NCBI GenBank assembly: GCA_935421135.1 | Contig: OW285192.1 | Location: 4,507,501 to 4,571,500, forward strand | Reading direction: 5' to 3' | DNA length: 64,000 nucleotides | Origin: Bugulina stolonifera | Taxonomy: Eukaryota > Bryozoa > Gymnolaemata > Cheilostomatida > Bugulidae | In this document: one piece after another, positions 33,866-46,233 of the stretch | How the letters are laid out: every line of letters starts with the position of its first letter | How positions within the stretch are numbered: position 1 is the stretch's first letter | Translations under genes and position numbers: made by a program | Notes under the pieces: model-generated | The model's database searches: none | Told to the model about the DNA's origin: nothing | What the model saw: only the letters and a program-made list of their open reading frames with translations

Positions 33866-34222
33866 GCCCTGAAAATCAGACTAGAAAATCAGAAAGTATT
33901 ATTGCTTATCCAATAGCTTGTATCTCGGACAGCATGGAACACATGCTATGCTTTGCTTACTCAGATCCCTGGTCAAACTTGTTAAACACTGAGTACATGT
34001 ATATTCAACATATATTTATATATATTTATTTATTTATTATATTGACATACTTGGTGGGTTGTGGCCCCTTGAACGTTTGCTGTGGCTCGGGGGGGGGGTT
34101 GGGTTTGGGGCCGGGGTTGGACCTCCATTGAGATACCACGGGCTAGAGGTAGACAAAGGAATAAGAGCACGTTACCTTTACAACACGGTTTGTTAACGTG
34201 ACGATTTTTGCCCCACTGAACA
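33866..34222. other. Host spacer between the two elements
   Basis: This 357-bp AT-rich stretch, flanked by the two target duplications, has no recognisable gene. It contains a G-rich run near 34090-34115. Confidence 0.6.
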
Positions 34223-34228
34223 ACACAC

Positions 34229-34772
34229 AGTAGTATAGTCAGTGCAGATCTACACAGACACCCGGCCCTTTCCGCGTCGTATTAGCCCTAGATCCAAAAA
34301 CTCCCCGGGCGGACGACCACCCCACCCGTCCTCTCGCCCCTCCTCTCCCCTAAACCTCACTCTATGTGCAAAGCCCTAGAACCTACTCCCCCCCATCGCG
34401 GGTGGGGTTTCAAAAACCTCATCGGCTGTTCCGCGGAACCCAGTCTAAAGAGCAAACCCCTCGCCCCGTCCCACGGCTCGGGCGAGGGGGCGCGCGCGTA
34501 CGCGCGCGCCCCCCCGCCCCGCGAACCCCACCCGTCCTCCCTCCACCCGTCCCCGCCCCTCCCCACCCCTCCCCACCCCAAACCCCTCCGCCTCGCCCTC
34601 CGCCTCGCGGCGGTTCTCGTTCGCGAGTCCAGCCGTGGCCCCACGCCGCCCTCCCCCCGCCCATCCCCCGCCCCTCCCCCGCCCTCCCGCCCCAACGACC
34701 CGTCGCGACCCTCGCGGGCGGACCGTCGGCTGGAGTAGGGTGAAGCGAAGGAAAATACGGGTTAGAGTAATG
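34229..34772 (+). repeat. Terminal inverted repeat, copy B, polymerase-distal end
   Basis: Begins AGTAGTATAGTCAGTGCAGA and matches 24202-24745. The internal terminus-like motif (CGCTGACTATACTACT) follows at about 34815-34830. Confidence 0.92.
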
Positions 34773-35178
34773 ATAGGCTACACCCGTGCGGAGTGCCCGT
34801 GCAGAGTTTACGACGCTGACTATACTACTATAAAAAACTTACCGAGTGGTGGTGGTGGTGTTTCCGGATGATTTCTTCGCCGGGGACTGTTGAGACTGAA
34901 CTGGTCGGGGTGACACCGCACTCGCGCGCTCCTCCGTTCGAGCGCCCCCGGACCTTCGATGAAAGACTCGCGTCTTAACCCTCATTTTCCCCGGACCCTC
35001 CCCTAGGGAAATCGCCCGTCCCCGTGACGAGCGGCGAGAGAAAGTGAAGGCGGTGGCTCTTCCGCGCTTCAAACCGTAGACTTCGCGAGGAGGTTAGCCG
35101 ACGACATCATCGCTCGGAGGGGTAGAAATAGAAATAGATAAACGGGATAGATGGACGCTTGTCTTCTCATCGCCATCG

Positions 35179-35231
<53 letters not shown>

Positions 35232-35246
35232 CAAATAGACCCGCCT

Positions 35247-38200
35247 CTACGATGATGTCGTTGACTCGCCACCAATTTCTTTGACCACCGCGTCCACTTT
35301 CCCCCGGGTAGCAAACTCCGATAGGGAGAGAGCGCATCGTGCGCGTGCGATGTCACCCCCCACCTACGAATGAAGACAATAGAAGAAATGTGAACTGATA
35401 AGGGGTGAGTATGAGCGGAAGCTGCGCTAGTATCGTCTACCCCTTTGGTTTGGAGAGGTAAATGGTTTTTAATGTATTAGCTAGTGTTTTATTGCTCGGT
35501 TTTAAGGCTACAACCGGTAAACCCTCCGTTTTGAGGACGGAGACCCCTTACAATAGAGAGTGAATGTGAAAAAAATTATACGGGTATATGTACAAGGGTT
35601 ATGATGCACTGTTCGTTTACTCTCCAATTTATCGAATGAAGTAGTCTCATCTCCGAGAAATCAGTACTAGCATTCTATAGGACTCGTACTCACCCCGTCT
35701 TCTGCAACCTTCCGCTTACCATAGAAGTAGGTGAGTCCGGTCTTTAGCTGGGTGTAGCTATACGTTTGGTTTCCTCTTCTGATAAAACCCCGATTGTCCC
35801 CTCTCACCGACTCCCCTGTCCTGAGCACGGAGAGGAACTTCTCTTTGGTTAGGGCGTTTCCTCTTTTGTTTAGTCCTTTGCTGCTATACTTGCTATCACC
35901 ATCAGCGGACCAGCAAAAGTATGTTTTTGAGTTGAGCGCGATGACCCCCTCCCCCCGAAACTCCTCCTTAAACAGGCCGGGGGTTCGTGTTTCGTATCGT
36001 TGCACCTTCTCACAACATTCCCTCATCCCCCACTCTTGGCCAAGCACCTTGGTCGTGATAAAGTCTTCCTTGTGCCTATCGCAGAAGGGTCTGGGAAACC
36101 ATCTACCATATTCTCTGTAGAACTCTTCTTTTTTATCTTTTCGGATGACCTCATCTATACTACGAGCACTCAGAGCCATGTAAGCGCTATCCGTGTCCAT
36201 TTCTACGTACTCAAAGTCCTCTCTGCTGACGAATCTGTGAAAATAAAACGGACGGGTTGTAGGGGGGGGGGGGGGTTGGGGTTGACACCAAAGAATAAAT
36301 AGAGAAGGATTTGATAAAATCTTTGTATAGTCTAGTGCTACTTACCTATCCATAAAGTCGTAGTAGAATTCTAGCATTCTCAACTTGGCTCTCTGGAGGA
36401 TAACGAATCCTACGACAGATGGAACATCCATTCGAATCTAAAAGAAAGAAAGAGAGAGAGAGAGTTTACCCTACCACTCAGAAAAAGTTTCGTCAAATCA
36501 AGAATCAAAATAAAAAAAAAAGATTGTCAACACTTGCCTTTTTCTTGTGAAGCTCTATCTCAAAGTAGTTTTCATCAACTTCGTTTAGACTAGAAAAGTG
36601 CCTACTCCTCACTTTGACAGCCGCCTCCTCTACTGTCTCCACATACTTGACAGTCTTATGTTTCTCTTTATTTGTTATGGTCTTTCCGTAGGCTGAATTC
36701 CCAACGAGCTTGCTGGTGCTGGCCAAGAGGGCCAGGTCGGGGTTCACATCCCCACCTCTTCTTGCGTCTGAGACCGAAGAACCAAAGTCTTTGTAGATGG
36801 CTCGTGGGATAAAGTGAACAAACTGATAGATCCTGGTAATTATCAAACCTTGATCTAGATACCATCTAGCCAGATCGGAGAGTAGTGTGATTCGCTCGCC
36901 AAAAAGACTCCCCACGAGCATTCGCTGAGGTCTCTTCAAGAATCCGTTCTGTTCGGCAAAAGCGCGCATGTGTTCGCTAAGGTGTTCTCTTCCCACGTTT
37001 ATATTCTTGAAAATAGGTGCCATCTCAGAGAACTTCGCTTTTAGCTCTTCGGGTACGGAAATGTCACACTCCACTAAACCATAGTACTCTCCACTACGAA
37101 TGTTATTGATTATCTTATCGAGGTTGACGTAACCCCTCTCCGGATAGAGAGAAGAAAAGAAGATGGCGAGAAATGTCCTAACTTCTACATCCGAACGAAC
37201 TCGCGCTTCCCACTCACACTGCCGAGTGGTGATGAGCTTATAGCCTAGAGCCTTGATGTAATCTTCTTTCCTTGCAGTGTCCACCCGGAGCTCTTCATTC
37301 GTCATGTTTCTGACACCTTTTCCGTTCCCTCCTAGCTCGCACTCGTGCCCATGCCAGTAGCAACCGTGGAATTGGTACACCGTCCGACTCTGTTCGCTAT
37401 AACCATCCACTGGTAGGTTGTGACAGCCTATCCTCATTTCTCCTCCATTCTGTTGGTGAAGGATGACCTCTCCTCTCTTCCACGATTGGAACTCTAACCA
37501 ACCATGCGCCACTTTGCTGAACTTTTTAATAGGTTCTAGAGCAAAGCCTCGGCTCTCTAGCCTCCGCCTGGGATAACCCGTAGGCATATTCCCCATCATA
37601 CAGTATAGGTAGAGGGCGTTGGCATCAACTCCCAGAATGGACCTACAGGGTTTTGCGGATGTGCCATACATCTTCTCTCGAATAGAGGTCACTCCAACTT
37701 CATGATGTCTGTGAAAGATAATGCTTGGCCCTCCCACGAGGTTATCGCGAAGAGTATGGTACAGACTTTTGCTCTCCTCATCGAACAGACATATGGGTTG
37801 CGAGTTGCAAAGTTCGTCTCGGAGAGACATTAACCTATGCAGCGGAAGAGCGGCTTGTGGAGGAGAGTAGCCATAAGGTCGGGCCTCCACCTCCATAAAC
37901 AACCATCTGATAGCCAAGCCTGGAAGCGAGATTGCGGATTTCAACATGTCAATACCCTTTTGTCGATAGATAGAGCTCTGACGTGCAATGGCCTCGATGA
38001 ATGGGGCCACATCGAGGTTGTTGTACCAGATGAGAAAATCCCTGAACGTTTCCATGTTCTCTCTTTCCCACACGACCTGACAGTGGTGATAATCTTGCTC
38101 GCTCAATTCTTGCTGAGTCAGCGAGTTGAAAAAACTCTCTCGGGGAGGGAGTCCATAATAATCCAACCTTCTCAGGGAATCTACCCAGTCGTAAGGAAAG

Positions 38201-40337
38201 AATCCCTTACTCTCTGACACGCCAAATGCCTTCAAGTATTTGGAGTAGTTGAAGCCCGGTGCGATAAAGTTGCATATGTCAAGGAACCTAAAACGTCTAC
38301 TCTCCACGCAGGACATACTGTTAACACGCTTAACGATGAAGACAAAATCTTCTCCCTCCTCCTCTTGTAGAGAGCGAAGCAAAGGTCCCTTTAGTATATT
38401 TAGGTCATACTTTTGTGAGTTGAAACCAACCACCGGAACGCTGGAGATGTGCTGTTCTAACTCTCTTTCTAATCCGGAGAGACCGGACTTCACCCTGTAA
38501 GTCGAGACGTTAGAGAACTTTTCGTCAGCAAAGGCTTCTTCTCTATCCGCCCGATCCGCAAGGAAAGTAGAGAGTCGCTTGCGTACATCCCGGAATCTTT
38601 CTCCGAACAAATCTCCTGCCACGTCAGCAATCTTTGCTATGTAGTGGACGAATTGACGAATGCACTTCGTTCCATCCTTGCTGTCGACACTCCTCACAAA
38701 GCACTTGGCCTGCTCAAACCCCGGGACGTTAGAACATACAGATATGCTCAGTAACTCGTGTCTTGCACTAAAAGTCATTGTGGAGGTGTTAGTTTGTAGG
38801 TTGTCTTTTGGCATGAAGCATTCAATATCATAGGTGATATAGTAGGGGTAGTATAAGAGGTCGGGGTTCACCACCTCTATTCCCGCCACTCGCTTGAGTT
38901 TTGTGAATATGGTTGGCGGGGGTCCAAACGTTCCACCAGGGAAAACAAACACCGATGCTTCCTCTGGCGAGCACTTATGTCGCCGTAGGCTGGACAAACG
39001 TGTGAAAGCGCCATCGCACAACTTGCAGGTGAAACATCTGGCAAACGAATCAACATTCTTTATCCAGCTGAAGTGTTTTTCGTACATGTTGACAAAGAGT
39101 TTACGGGCTTTGTTTCGTGCCCCAGATGACCAAACTATCGGAGCTACCCCCTCATCAGTTAGGCAGAAGACTATTATAGATATGTCAAAATGATCTTCCA
39201 AGGCCAGCAGATCACTCGCGCCCACCCCGGGAAAGTCTGACAAAGTTGATGAGGGTGGGGAAGAAGATCTAGATTGTCTCATGTATTGTTTAAACAAGCG
39301 ATGTGTTGTGGTCTGAGAGGGGCGATGACAGCAACATCCCTTCTTTGGGTCGCAGTTACAGTCATACATCATGGCCAAACATCTAAAGAAACACAATTTG
39401 TCTGGGTAGGGACGGGCACCTCCTCTGGCCCAAAAGTCTACATCTAGTGCTATCACATGTCGGTTGTTAAGTATGTAGTCTGGGAGTTTGCTCACTACAC
39501 CGCCCACCTTGCCAATCTCTAGGAGTTTATAGATGTAGAATGTCAGATTCGCAATGTGACGTAAAGCCCAAGCGGTATTCGGTCTCCTTTGTGCTGACCT
39601 CTCTCTCAAGTCGAGCTCCTGCACAGATTCGCAAAACTCTCTCATCTCATTCTCTGCTCTGATCAGTCTTGGCTTGGGGAAGAACGCGGCATTGTTGCTT
39701 GATGAGTGAAAGTAGCGCAACTCTCCACTGGTCTTATGCTCGAGGATGACTCCAGCGCTACAGTTAATCTTCACAGTACAAGGTACTCTCTTCCACATCG
39801 CTCTCAATTTAGTCCACACCTCTTCATCTCCTTCATCTTCACATTCCCCTCTCCACACTCGAACGTTGAGAATGTCTTCTACAGGACGAGAGTGTATTGT
39901 GGACCTGATCGAGCTCCAATAGCGGGCTAGTAGCACCCCCATCTCATCCCCCTCTTCAGCTGTTGGAGGTTTGGACCAGAAAACATCATCAAACTTCTCT
40001 GCATCCCCCTCATCTTTTTCCGCCTTGGCCTCGCTATGAAATCGTCTCATGTGATGACCTAGCTTTCTCCTCCCATCAAAACATCCACCACAAACCGGGC
40101 ACTTGTGTGGGTGAGCCTGTGCATGCATTCTCTTCGTGTGCCTGTCTAGAGAAAACGCTGTTTTGAGAACCAGACCGCATAGTTGACAAGTGTGCTCGGC
40201 CTGACGAGAGCTCTCCCCCCCTATAAAAATACAAAATAGTAGGGTGTAAGTTATTCTTTTACCTCATACTACTATTAGCAATCCACAATTGTTACCAACT
40301 ACCTCATTTAGCACTAACCTTTTTTACTTGTTGACAT
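35247..40337 (-). CDS. Protein-primed family B DNA polymerase, copy B
   Basis: Same exon structure as copy A on the minus strand: 40337-40319, 40220-36538, 36437-36346, 36234-35694, 35363-35247. The main exon gives the same protein as copy A; in the fourth exon one residue differs by eye (W-E-M in A, W-G-M in B, near 36030). The fingers, exonuclease motifs and polymerase motifs A, B and C are all intact, so this copy also looks capable of making enzyme. Confidence 0.88.
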
Positions 40338-40679
40338 CTCTGATCAGGTGCTGACTAGTAGGTAGGTGTCTCTGTTTAGTCTCCCTATAAAAAATATATA
40401 GTAGTAGGGTGTAAGTTAATTTTTTTTGTTTTTGGCTCAATAGCGTTATATACAATAGACACTTCACAATTGCTGCCGATTACCCTATTTAGCACTAACC
40501 TTATGTTGTACTTGTTGACATCTCTGATCAGGTGCTGACTAGTAGGTAGCTGTCTCTGTTTACTCTCACTCTGTTGACCAGAGGCTGATTGTTCATACTG
40601 CTAGAGTGAGAAACTCATACCTTAAATAGTAGTATTCAGTGGGCGGAGTCTAACCATTTCCCCACCCTTGGCAATACCA

Positions 40680-41432
40680 CCCCGATGTGAATCCGATGCA
40701 TCCCGATGTGAATCCGAAGCTTCCCGATGCATCCCGATGTGATTCCGAAGCTTCCCGATGCATCCCGATGTGAATCCGAAGCTTCCCGATGCATCCCGAT
40801 GTGAATCCGAAGCTTCCCGATGCATCCCGATGTGATTCCGAAGCTTCCCGATGCATCCCGATGTGAATCCGAAGCTTCCCGATGCATCCCGATGTGATTC
40901 CGAAGCTTCCCGATGCATCCCGATGTGAATCCGAAGCTTCCCGATGCATCCCGATGTGATTCCGAAGCTTCCCGATGCATCCCGATGCACCCCGATGCAC
41001 CCCGATGTGAATTGACACATCGGGACACATCGGGATGCATCGGGAAGCTTCGGAATCACATCGGGATGCATCGGGAAGCTTCGGAATCACATCGGGATGC
41101 ATCGGGAAGCTTCGGATTCACATCGGGATGCATCGGGAAGCTTCGGAATCACATCGGGATGCATCGGGATGCATCGGGAAGCTTCGGAATCACATCGGGA
41201 TGCATCGGGAAGCTTCGGAATCACATCGGGATGCATCGGGAAGCTTCGGATTCACATCGGGATGCATCGGGAAGCTTCGGAATCACATCGGGATGCATCG
41301 GGAAGCTTCGGAATCACATCGGGATGCATCGGGAAGCTTCGGATTCACATCGGGATGCATCGGGAAGCTTCGGAATCACATCGGGATGCATCGGGAAGCT
41401 TCGGATTCACATCGGGATGCATCGGGACACAT
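40680..41432. repeat. Inverted array of ~31-bp palindromic repeats, copy B
   Basis: Mirror of the copy A array, with the orientation switch near 41010. Arrangement of the doubled GATGCATC units differs from copy A, showing that unit number changes faster than the genes. Confidence 0.92.
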
Positions 41433-41477
41433 TGGGATTGGATAATAAAAAGGGAGGAGTCAAGAAATGAGCAGATG

Positions 41478-41483
41478 TATAAA
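41478..41483 (+). promoter_or_regulatory. TATA box of the rightward partner gene, copy B
   Basis: TATAAA 84 bases before the ATG at 41567, identical in context to copy A. Confidence 0.65.
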
Positions 41484-41566
41484 GGGAGAGTGGGATCACA
41501 GTCTCAGCATTCAAAGTTCAGCACATCACTACTGTACAGGAACACTACTACAATAGTACATTATCA

Positions 41567-42881
41567 ATGGATACTGACAACATAGTCCAGAACCAAGAAG
41601 AGTTATTTGCGGGCTTAACGGACTCACAAATGGATGGAATTATTGAAGAAGAAGAGTGCAGTCAGAAGAGGAAAGAAGAGGTGGATGCGTTAAAAGAGGC
41701 ACGGAAGAAGGGGAAAATAATAGGAGTGGGGAGTCTTGCCCGAAAGGATCTTTCTAACATGGCGGACTCTCCGTCCTCCCCGGAGCGGGCCTCGGATAGG
41801 GGCGAGACCACAACAACCAAGAAGAGGAAGAACCCAAAAGGAGATGAAATCTGTGCTAAGAAAAAAAAGAAACCCCAGGTGATTGTAATATCAGATGATG
41901 ATGATGATGGCCACGGAGCCGATACGGCTACGGAAGAAATGGATGGTGGTGAGACGACGAAGGGAAAAAAAGCTACCAAGTCCCCTTGCAAGGGGAAGAA
42001 AAAGAGCGGGGGACTAAGCCTGGAGAAAGCTCGTGCAGTGGCGGCAACCCTAATGTAAGTAGCCCTATTCGTATATCTATAAATTACCGTACTATCTTTC
42101 TCCCGTTTAACCACTTTGTCGGATCTATATACACCACTTTCATTATTGTAGGAGCATGGGACCGGAGAAGAGGAGCTCTCTGCAGACAACGGTGAAGCTG
42201 TCGGAGCTAGAGCCAGGAACTGTGCTAGAAGTGAGTGGAGGTTCGGTGGTTGAAACGGCATTCGGAAAAGCATTCTTAGCCAGGGCAAGCTATGTGGATG
42301 ACAAGGGGATGAGACATTGCATCAGCTTTCACACCAACATTCGTCACGTCATGCCCAAGCTAGCGGATGTCAAAGAAGAGGAGCTAAAGGACCTTACCCT
42401 TCCACCTAGGATCATGGTGTACTTGGGACAGCAGGAGACCGCTAAAGGACAAAACACATTCAACCGTATCGAGAGCGTGTGCTCCCTGCCAGGAGCAGCC
42501 ATGAAAAAGCTGGCCGGTGACTTGAGAAAGAAGACCTTGGCCCAGTTGGAAGAATTTTTTCGAGTGCAAACGCTATCTTCCTTCCCCGTTGGTTCTGTGC
42601 TGGTGGTGACCGCGCTCCGACCCACATACGTCCCAAGATGCGGTGATGGTGATAATGCGAGCAACTCCATTGCCACCTACGAGTGCCGGATTGGAAACGA
42701 AGAAAAAAAGGGAGAAGTCTTCCTTCCGGGACGTCTGGCAGTTTCGATGAAAGAGCTCCTCCCCTCCGTGATGGTGTACAAGGGACAGAAGACTTCCAAG
42801 AGCGGGAGAACATTCTACGATTGTGCCATTCTAGACTCCATCCTCGGCGAGCGTCTCCTCCCCGCCACTGCACAGTTTTGA
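41567..42881 (+). CDS. Unknown protein with duplicated OB-like module, copy B
   Basis: Exons 41567-42054 and 42152-42881, joined through AT|G, about 405 residues. It differs from copy A by two conservative changes seen by eye (M-G-P for M-G-A near 42160; H-V-M for H-A-M near 42345). The charged, lysine-rich first half and the duplicated beta-rich second half are as in copy A. It is divergently oriented to the polymerase and shares the inter-promoter array. No catalytic motif is visible. Confidence 0.7.
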
Positions 42882-42914
42882 GGCAAAAACTTTTGTCATT
42901 CACACTCATTCGTG

Positions 42915-43320
42915 TCTACTTATCAATTGATTTTATATTATTACTCTCAAACTCGTGTATCGTTAGCCTTACTCATATTTTTCATAGTCGTATATCGGTT
43001 TTTATCGATTGATTTTATATTATTACTCTCAAACGTATTGAAAATTAAAACAAACTCGTGTATCATTACCCTTACTCATATTTTTCATAGTCGTATATCA
43101 AGTTTTTTATCGCTTGATTTTATATTATTACTCTCAAACGTATTGAAAATTAAAACAAACTCGCGTATCATTACCCTTACTCATATTTTTCGTAGTCACA
43201 TATCAAGTTTTTTATCGATTGATTTTATATTATTACTCTCAAACGCATTGAAAATTAAAACAAACTCGTGTATCATTACCCTGACTCATATTTTCATAGT
43301 CGTATATCATCTATTCTAGA
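42915..43320. repeat. Subterminal AT-rich repeats, copy B
   Basis: Mirror of 24770-25165, three to four ~120-bp units downstream of the partner gene. Confidence 0.8.
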
Positions 43321-43333
43321 ATACATCACACAC

Positions 43334-43878
43334 CATTACTCTAACCCGTATTTTCCTTCGCTTCACCCTACTCCAGCCGACGGTCCGCCCGCGAGGGTCG
43401 CGACGGGTCGTTGGGGCGGGAGGGCGGGGGAGGGGCGGGGGATGGGCGGGGGGAGGGCGGCGTGGGGCCACGGCTGGACTCGCGAACGAGAACCGCCGCG
43501 AGGCGGAGGGCGAGGCGGAGGGGTTTGGGGTGGGGAGGGGTGGGGAGGGGCGGGGACGGGTGGAGGGAGGACGGGTGGGGTTCGCGGGGCGGGGGGGGCG
43601 CGCGCGTACGCGCGCGCCCCCTCGCCCGAGCCGTGGGACGGGGCGAGGGGTTTGCTCTTTAGACTGGGTTCCGCGGAACAGCCGATGAGGTTTTTGAAAC
43701 CCCACCCGCGATGGGGGGGAGTAGGTTCTAGGGCTTTGCACATAGAGTGAGGTTTAGGGGAGAGGAGGGGCGAGAGGACGGGTGGGGTGGTCGTCCGCCC
43801 GGGGAGTTTTTGGATCTAGGGCTAATACGACGCGGAAAGGGCCGGGTGTCTGTGTAGATCTGCACTGACTATACTACT
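43334..43878 (-). repeat. Terminal inverted repeat, copy B, partner-gene end
   Basis: Matches the other three inverted repeats and ends ACTATACTACT next to ACACAC. Confidence 0.92.
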
Positions 43879-43884
43879 ACACAC

Positions 43885-44200
43885 ACTAGCGATGGCCCGA
43901 TGTTAGTGCTCATAAAAGAGTGCAAGAAAGAGAATGTTCTGTCGAGCTCAAGGAAGAGTTTGGGCTAATGGTCCAAAGGGACCAAGGCTGGAAGTGTAGC
44001 TTGGTCAACCACTCCTAAGCGCTTCCCACACTCGTGCTATCGGCACCCGTGTGCATCTTTAGCAGAAACATTACAATATAATGTTGTACACATTACAGCT
44101 CATATTCTTTATGTGATCTTATTCCTATTATTAACACATTGAAATGTGATGAGGCTGTAAGGGATTCAATAATTTTGCAGTGAATAATTGATTGTCAATA
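43885..44200. other. Host DNA between copy B and right LTR-like repeat
   Basis: No gene or repeat recognised. Confidence 0.4.
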
Positions 44201-44922
44201 TGTTATAACTAAAATTGGGGGTTTGGTATTGTCAGTTATAACATTTAATTGGAGCCAAAGTACTTAAGACTCAACAGCTGTACGTAGCATGTAGTGGTAG
44301 TACGCTGTCTGTAAGTCCTTTTGTCAGCACCTTGATCTCCAATGTGGTAAGCTGTGTGGCGTAGGTTCTGGTTCTGTGGTCTAGAATGTGGCGGTGTCGA
44401 CTCTGTTCCGAGGTCTACAACGAGAGAGTTGTTCTGTATATATCCTTGCTCCTTAGTACGCATTGATATGAGTTACTTGGGTAGCATACGATCCACTTAC
44501 ATTCCGCACGCTCCACACTGTTGCAGTTTAGTTTAGTTTTTAGTGGTTTTGTTTTAGTGTTTTATTGGTTTTTATTTGGTTTCCTACTTTGTAGTTTTTT
44601 TTATTTTCGCGTTTTCCACTAGCTTATACATTTGTATAATATGTATGTGTAACATCTATGTCGTCGTGCACTCTTGTCACTGTGTGACCTATCTACATGT
44701 ACATGTATGTCGACAGTCTCTGCTGCTGGCTCTCCATGCCTCATTTTCACAGTCTACTCTAAGTATCTGTCTATCTATTTCTCTACTGAGACTACTCTAC
44801 AGTGTAGGTACTCCTCTCCTATATTATATACCTGTCTTATCTACAGTCAGTCCATCAATTTTAGTGAGGAGTTATGTTCTCTCAAGTGCGCAAGAGTGGA
44901 CAACTGTCACTATTTACGTGCA
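44201..44922. repeat. LTR-like direct repeat, right copy
   Basis: Same orientation as 23420-24151, beginning TGTTATAAC and ending TGCA. Without the two inserted elements, the two copies would be only about 730 bp apart. Confidence 0.55.
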
Positions 44923-45900
44923 AAAAATACTGAACCGTTATATAGATATGTATCTATTTAGAGTCAAAATCTATGGGCTACTCATATTAGTCGCACTACA
45001 TGTACTTTCAGGCTCTGCTCTTCATATGAAACTATATTGTTACAATACACCATGATTGTACTATTGCACTATTACTTATTAGTAATAACAACATTATGTT
45101 ATATTATAACAATAACATGGCCTCTGTTAGCATTATTGGTTCACAAATTTGTGCTGTGTGTAAGTTGTCTTCTCATTTTTTATAAATTCAGTTTGGTACA
45201 TAGAGTTTGGTACAAGTGTGAATTGGTTCATGATACCAAGGATAACTCCTTGATGACACAAATGACTCGACATTGCGGGCCGGCTTGGTTCCACTTGGCC
45301 CAACAGAAAGAAAAAGTGATAAGCCATAAAAATCACGTGACTGAAACCAAAAATATTCTATTACCAGCTCTATTATTAGAGGAGACCTATTTAAAAAAAT
45401 AGCCAATCAGAGTTAATATACTGAAACATATAACGGATGTAATCACATTGCTTATTTCTCGTCGAAAGTAACCTAGATATTTTGTTGATTTGCATTTTGA
45501 AAACTTAACCTTGCAAATTCTAAGTACAAAATATATGATGTACTACTATTAGTTATAGTAGGCCTAATCAATGCCGTCGGGTAGGAAAGAGTGAGTACAG
45601 TTATTAATTTGATGCAGTTTGAATTTTATATTATGTTATCTTCTCAGTATAATTTTTCTGCCTATTTCATGAGAGAGCTTGGTGAATAACTTACTTTAGC
45701 TTCAACTTGAGTTATAAGTCCGAAAGAATAGACAAAGCCAAATGAAAAATCAAAAATCAAAATGGCTTTTGAATGAAAATAAATTAGTTTTAACTTACTT
45801 TTTTTCAACTTTAGTTCAGCCAGTTCATGACTACACTTGACTAAAATTGATCTAAATTATAATGCATTGTATATCACATAAAGCATGGTTTTTAATTAAT
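44923..45900. other. Intergenic DNA, no gene seen
   Basis: AT-rich. The short frames on both strands lack any recognised family or splice context. Confidence 0.4.
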
Positions 45901-45903
45901 AAA

Positions 45904-45959
45904 TAGCACGTAGGCTTAGGGCCTATGTCATTATGATAATGACGTAGGCCTACGTGCTA
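45904..45959. repeat. Short hairpin
   Basis: TAGCACGTAGGC at 45904 is the reverse complement of GCCTACGTGCTA at 45948, and the inner bases also pair partly (GCCTATGTCATTA / TAATGACGTAGGC). Confidence 0.7.
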
Positions 45960-46037
45960 ATTAATAATTATAATTAAATTGATAATGATTATCAATTATA
46001 TTATTTATTTATCTTATGTAGCACTCCACCGACTATT

Positions 46038-46233
46038 TTTTTAATTATAAATAGTAATACAAGACGCATTTTTATTTTTCATTTATTTCCTAATGTTTCA
46101 ATGCTCATCTGAGCATCATCATCATTTTATCTTCTGATGATCATGATGTTGCTTGGATGAGCATTGAAATATTAGGAAATACATGTAAATCAAGCATAAA
46201 AATGCGTCTTGTATTACTATTTACAATTAAAAT
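46038..46233. mobile_element. Foldback MITE (~196 bp)
   Basis: About 75-bp arms containing AATAGTAATACAAGACGCAT and TTTCAATGCTCAT pair with their near-perfect reverse complements; the loop is GATGAT-rich. Target duplication is not resolved. Confidence 0.65.

Larger units (their letters stand above)
34229..43878 (-). mobile_element. Polinton/Maverick-like element, copy B (9650 bp)
   Basis: Same element as copy A in reverse orientation, with its own 6-bp duplication ACACAC (34223-34228 and 43879-43884). It differs from copy A by a few substitutions, by homopolymer lengths (for example the C/G run near 36260) and by array unit number. Distinct target duplications show two insertion events rather than a single palindromic element. 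Confidence 0.88.

Noticed and set aside
24202..43878. One giant ~19.7-kb palindromic element
   Set aside because: Inner ends have their own terminal repeats and 6-bp duplications, so there are two separate insertions.
45037..45402. 121-codon frame in intergenic DNA
   Set aside because: No recognisable domain, AT-rich composition and opposing frames on the other strand.
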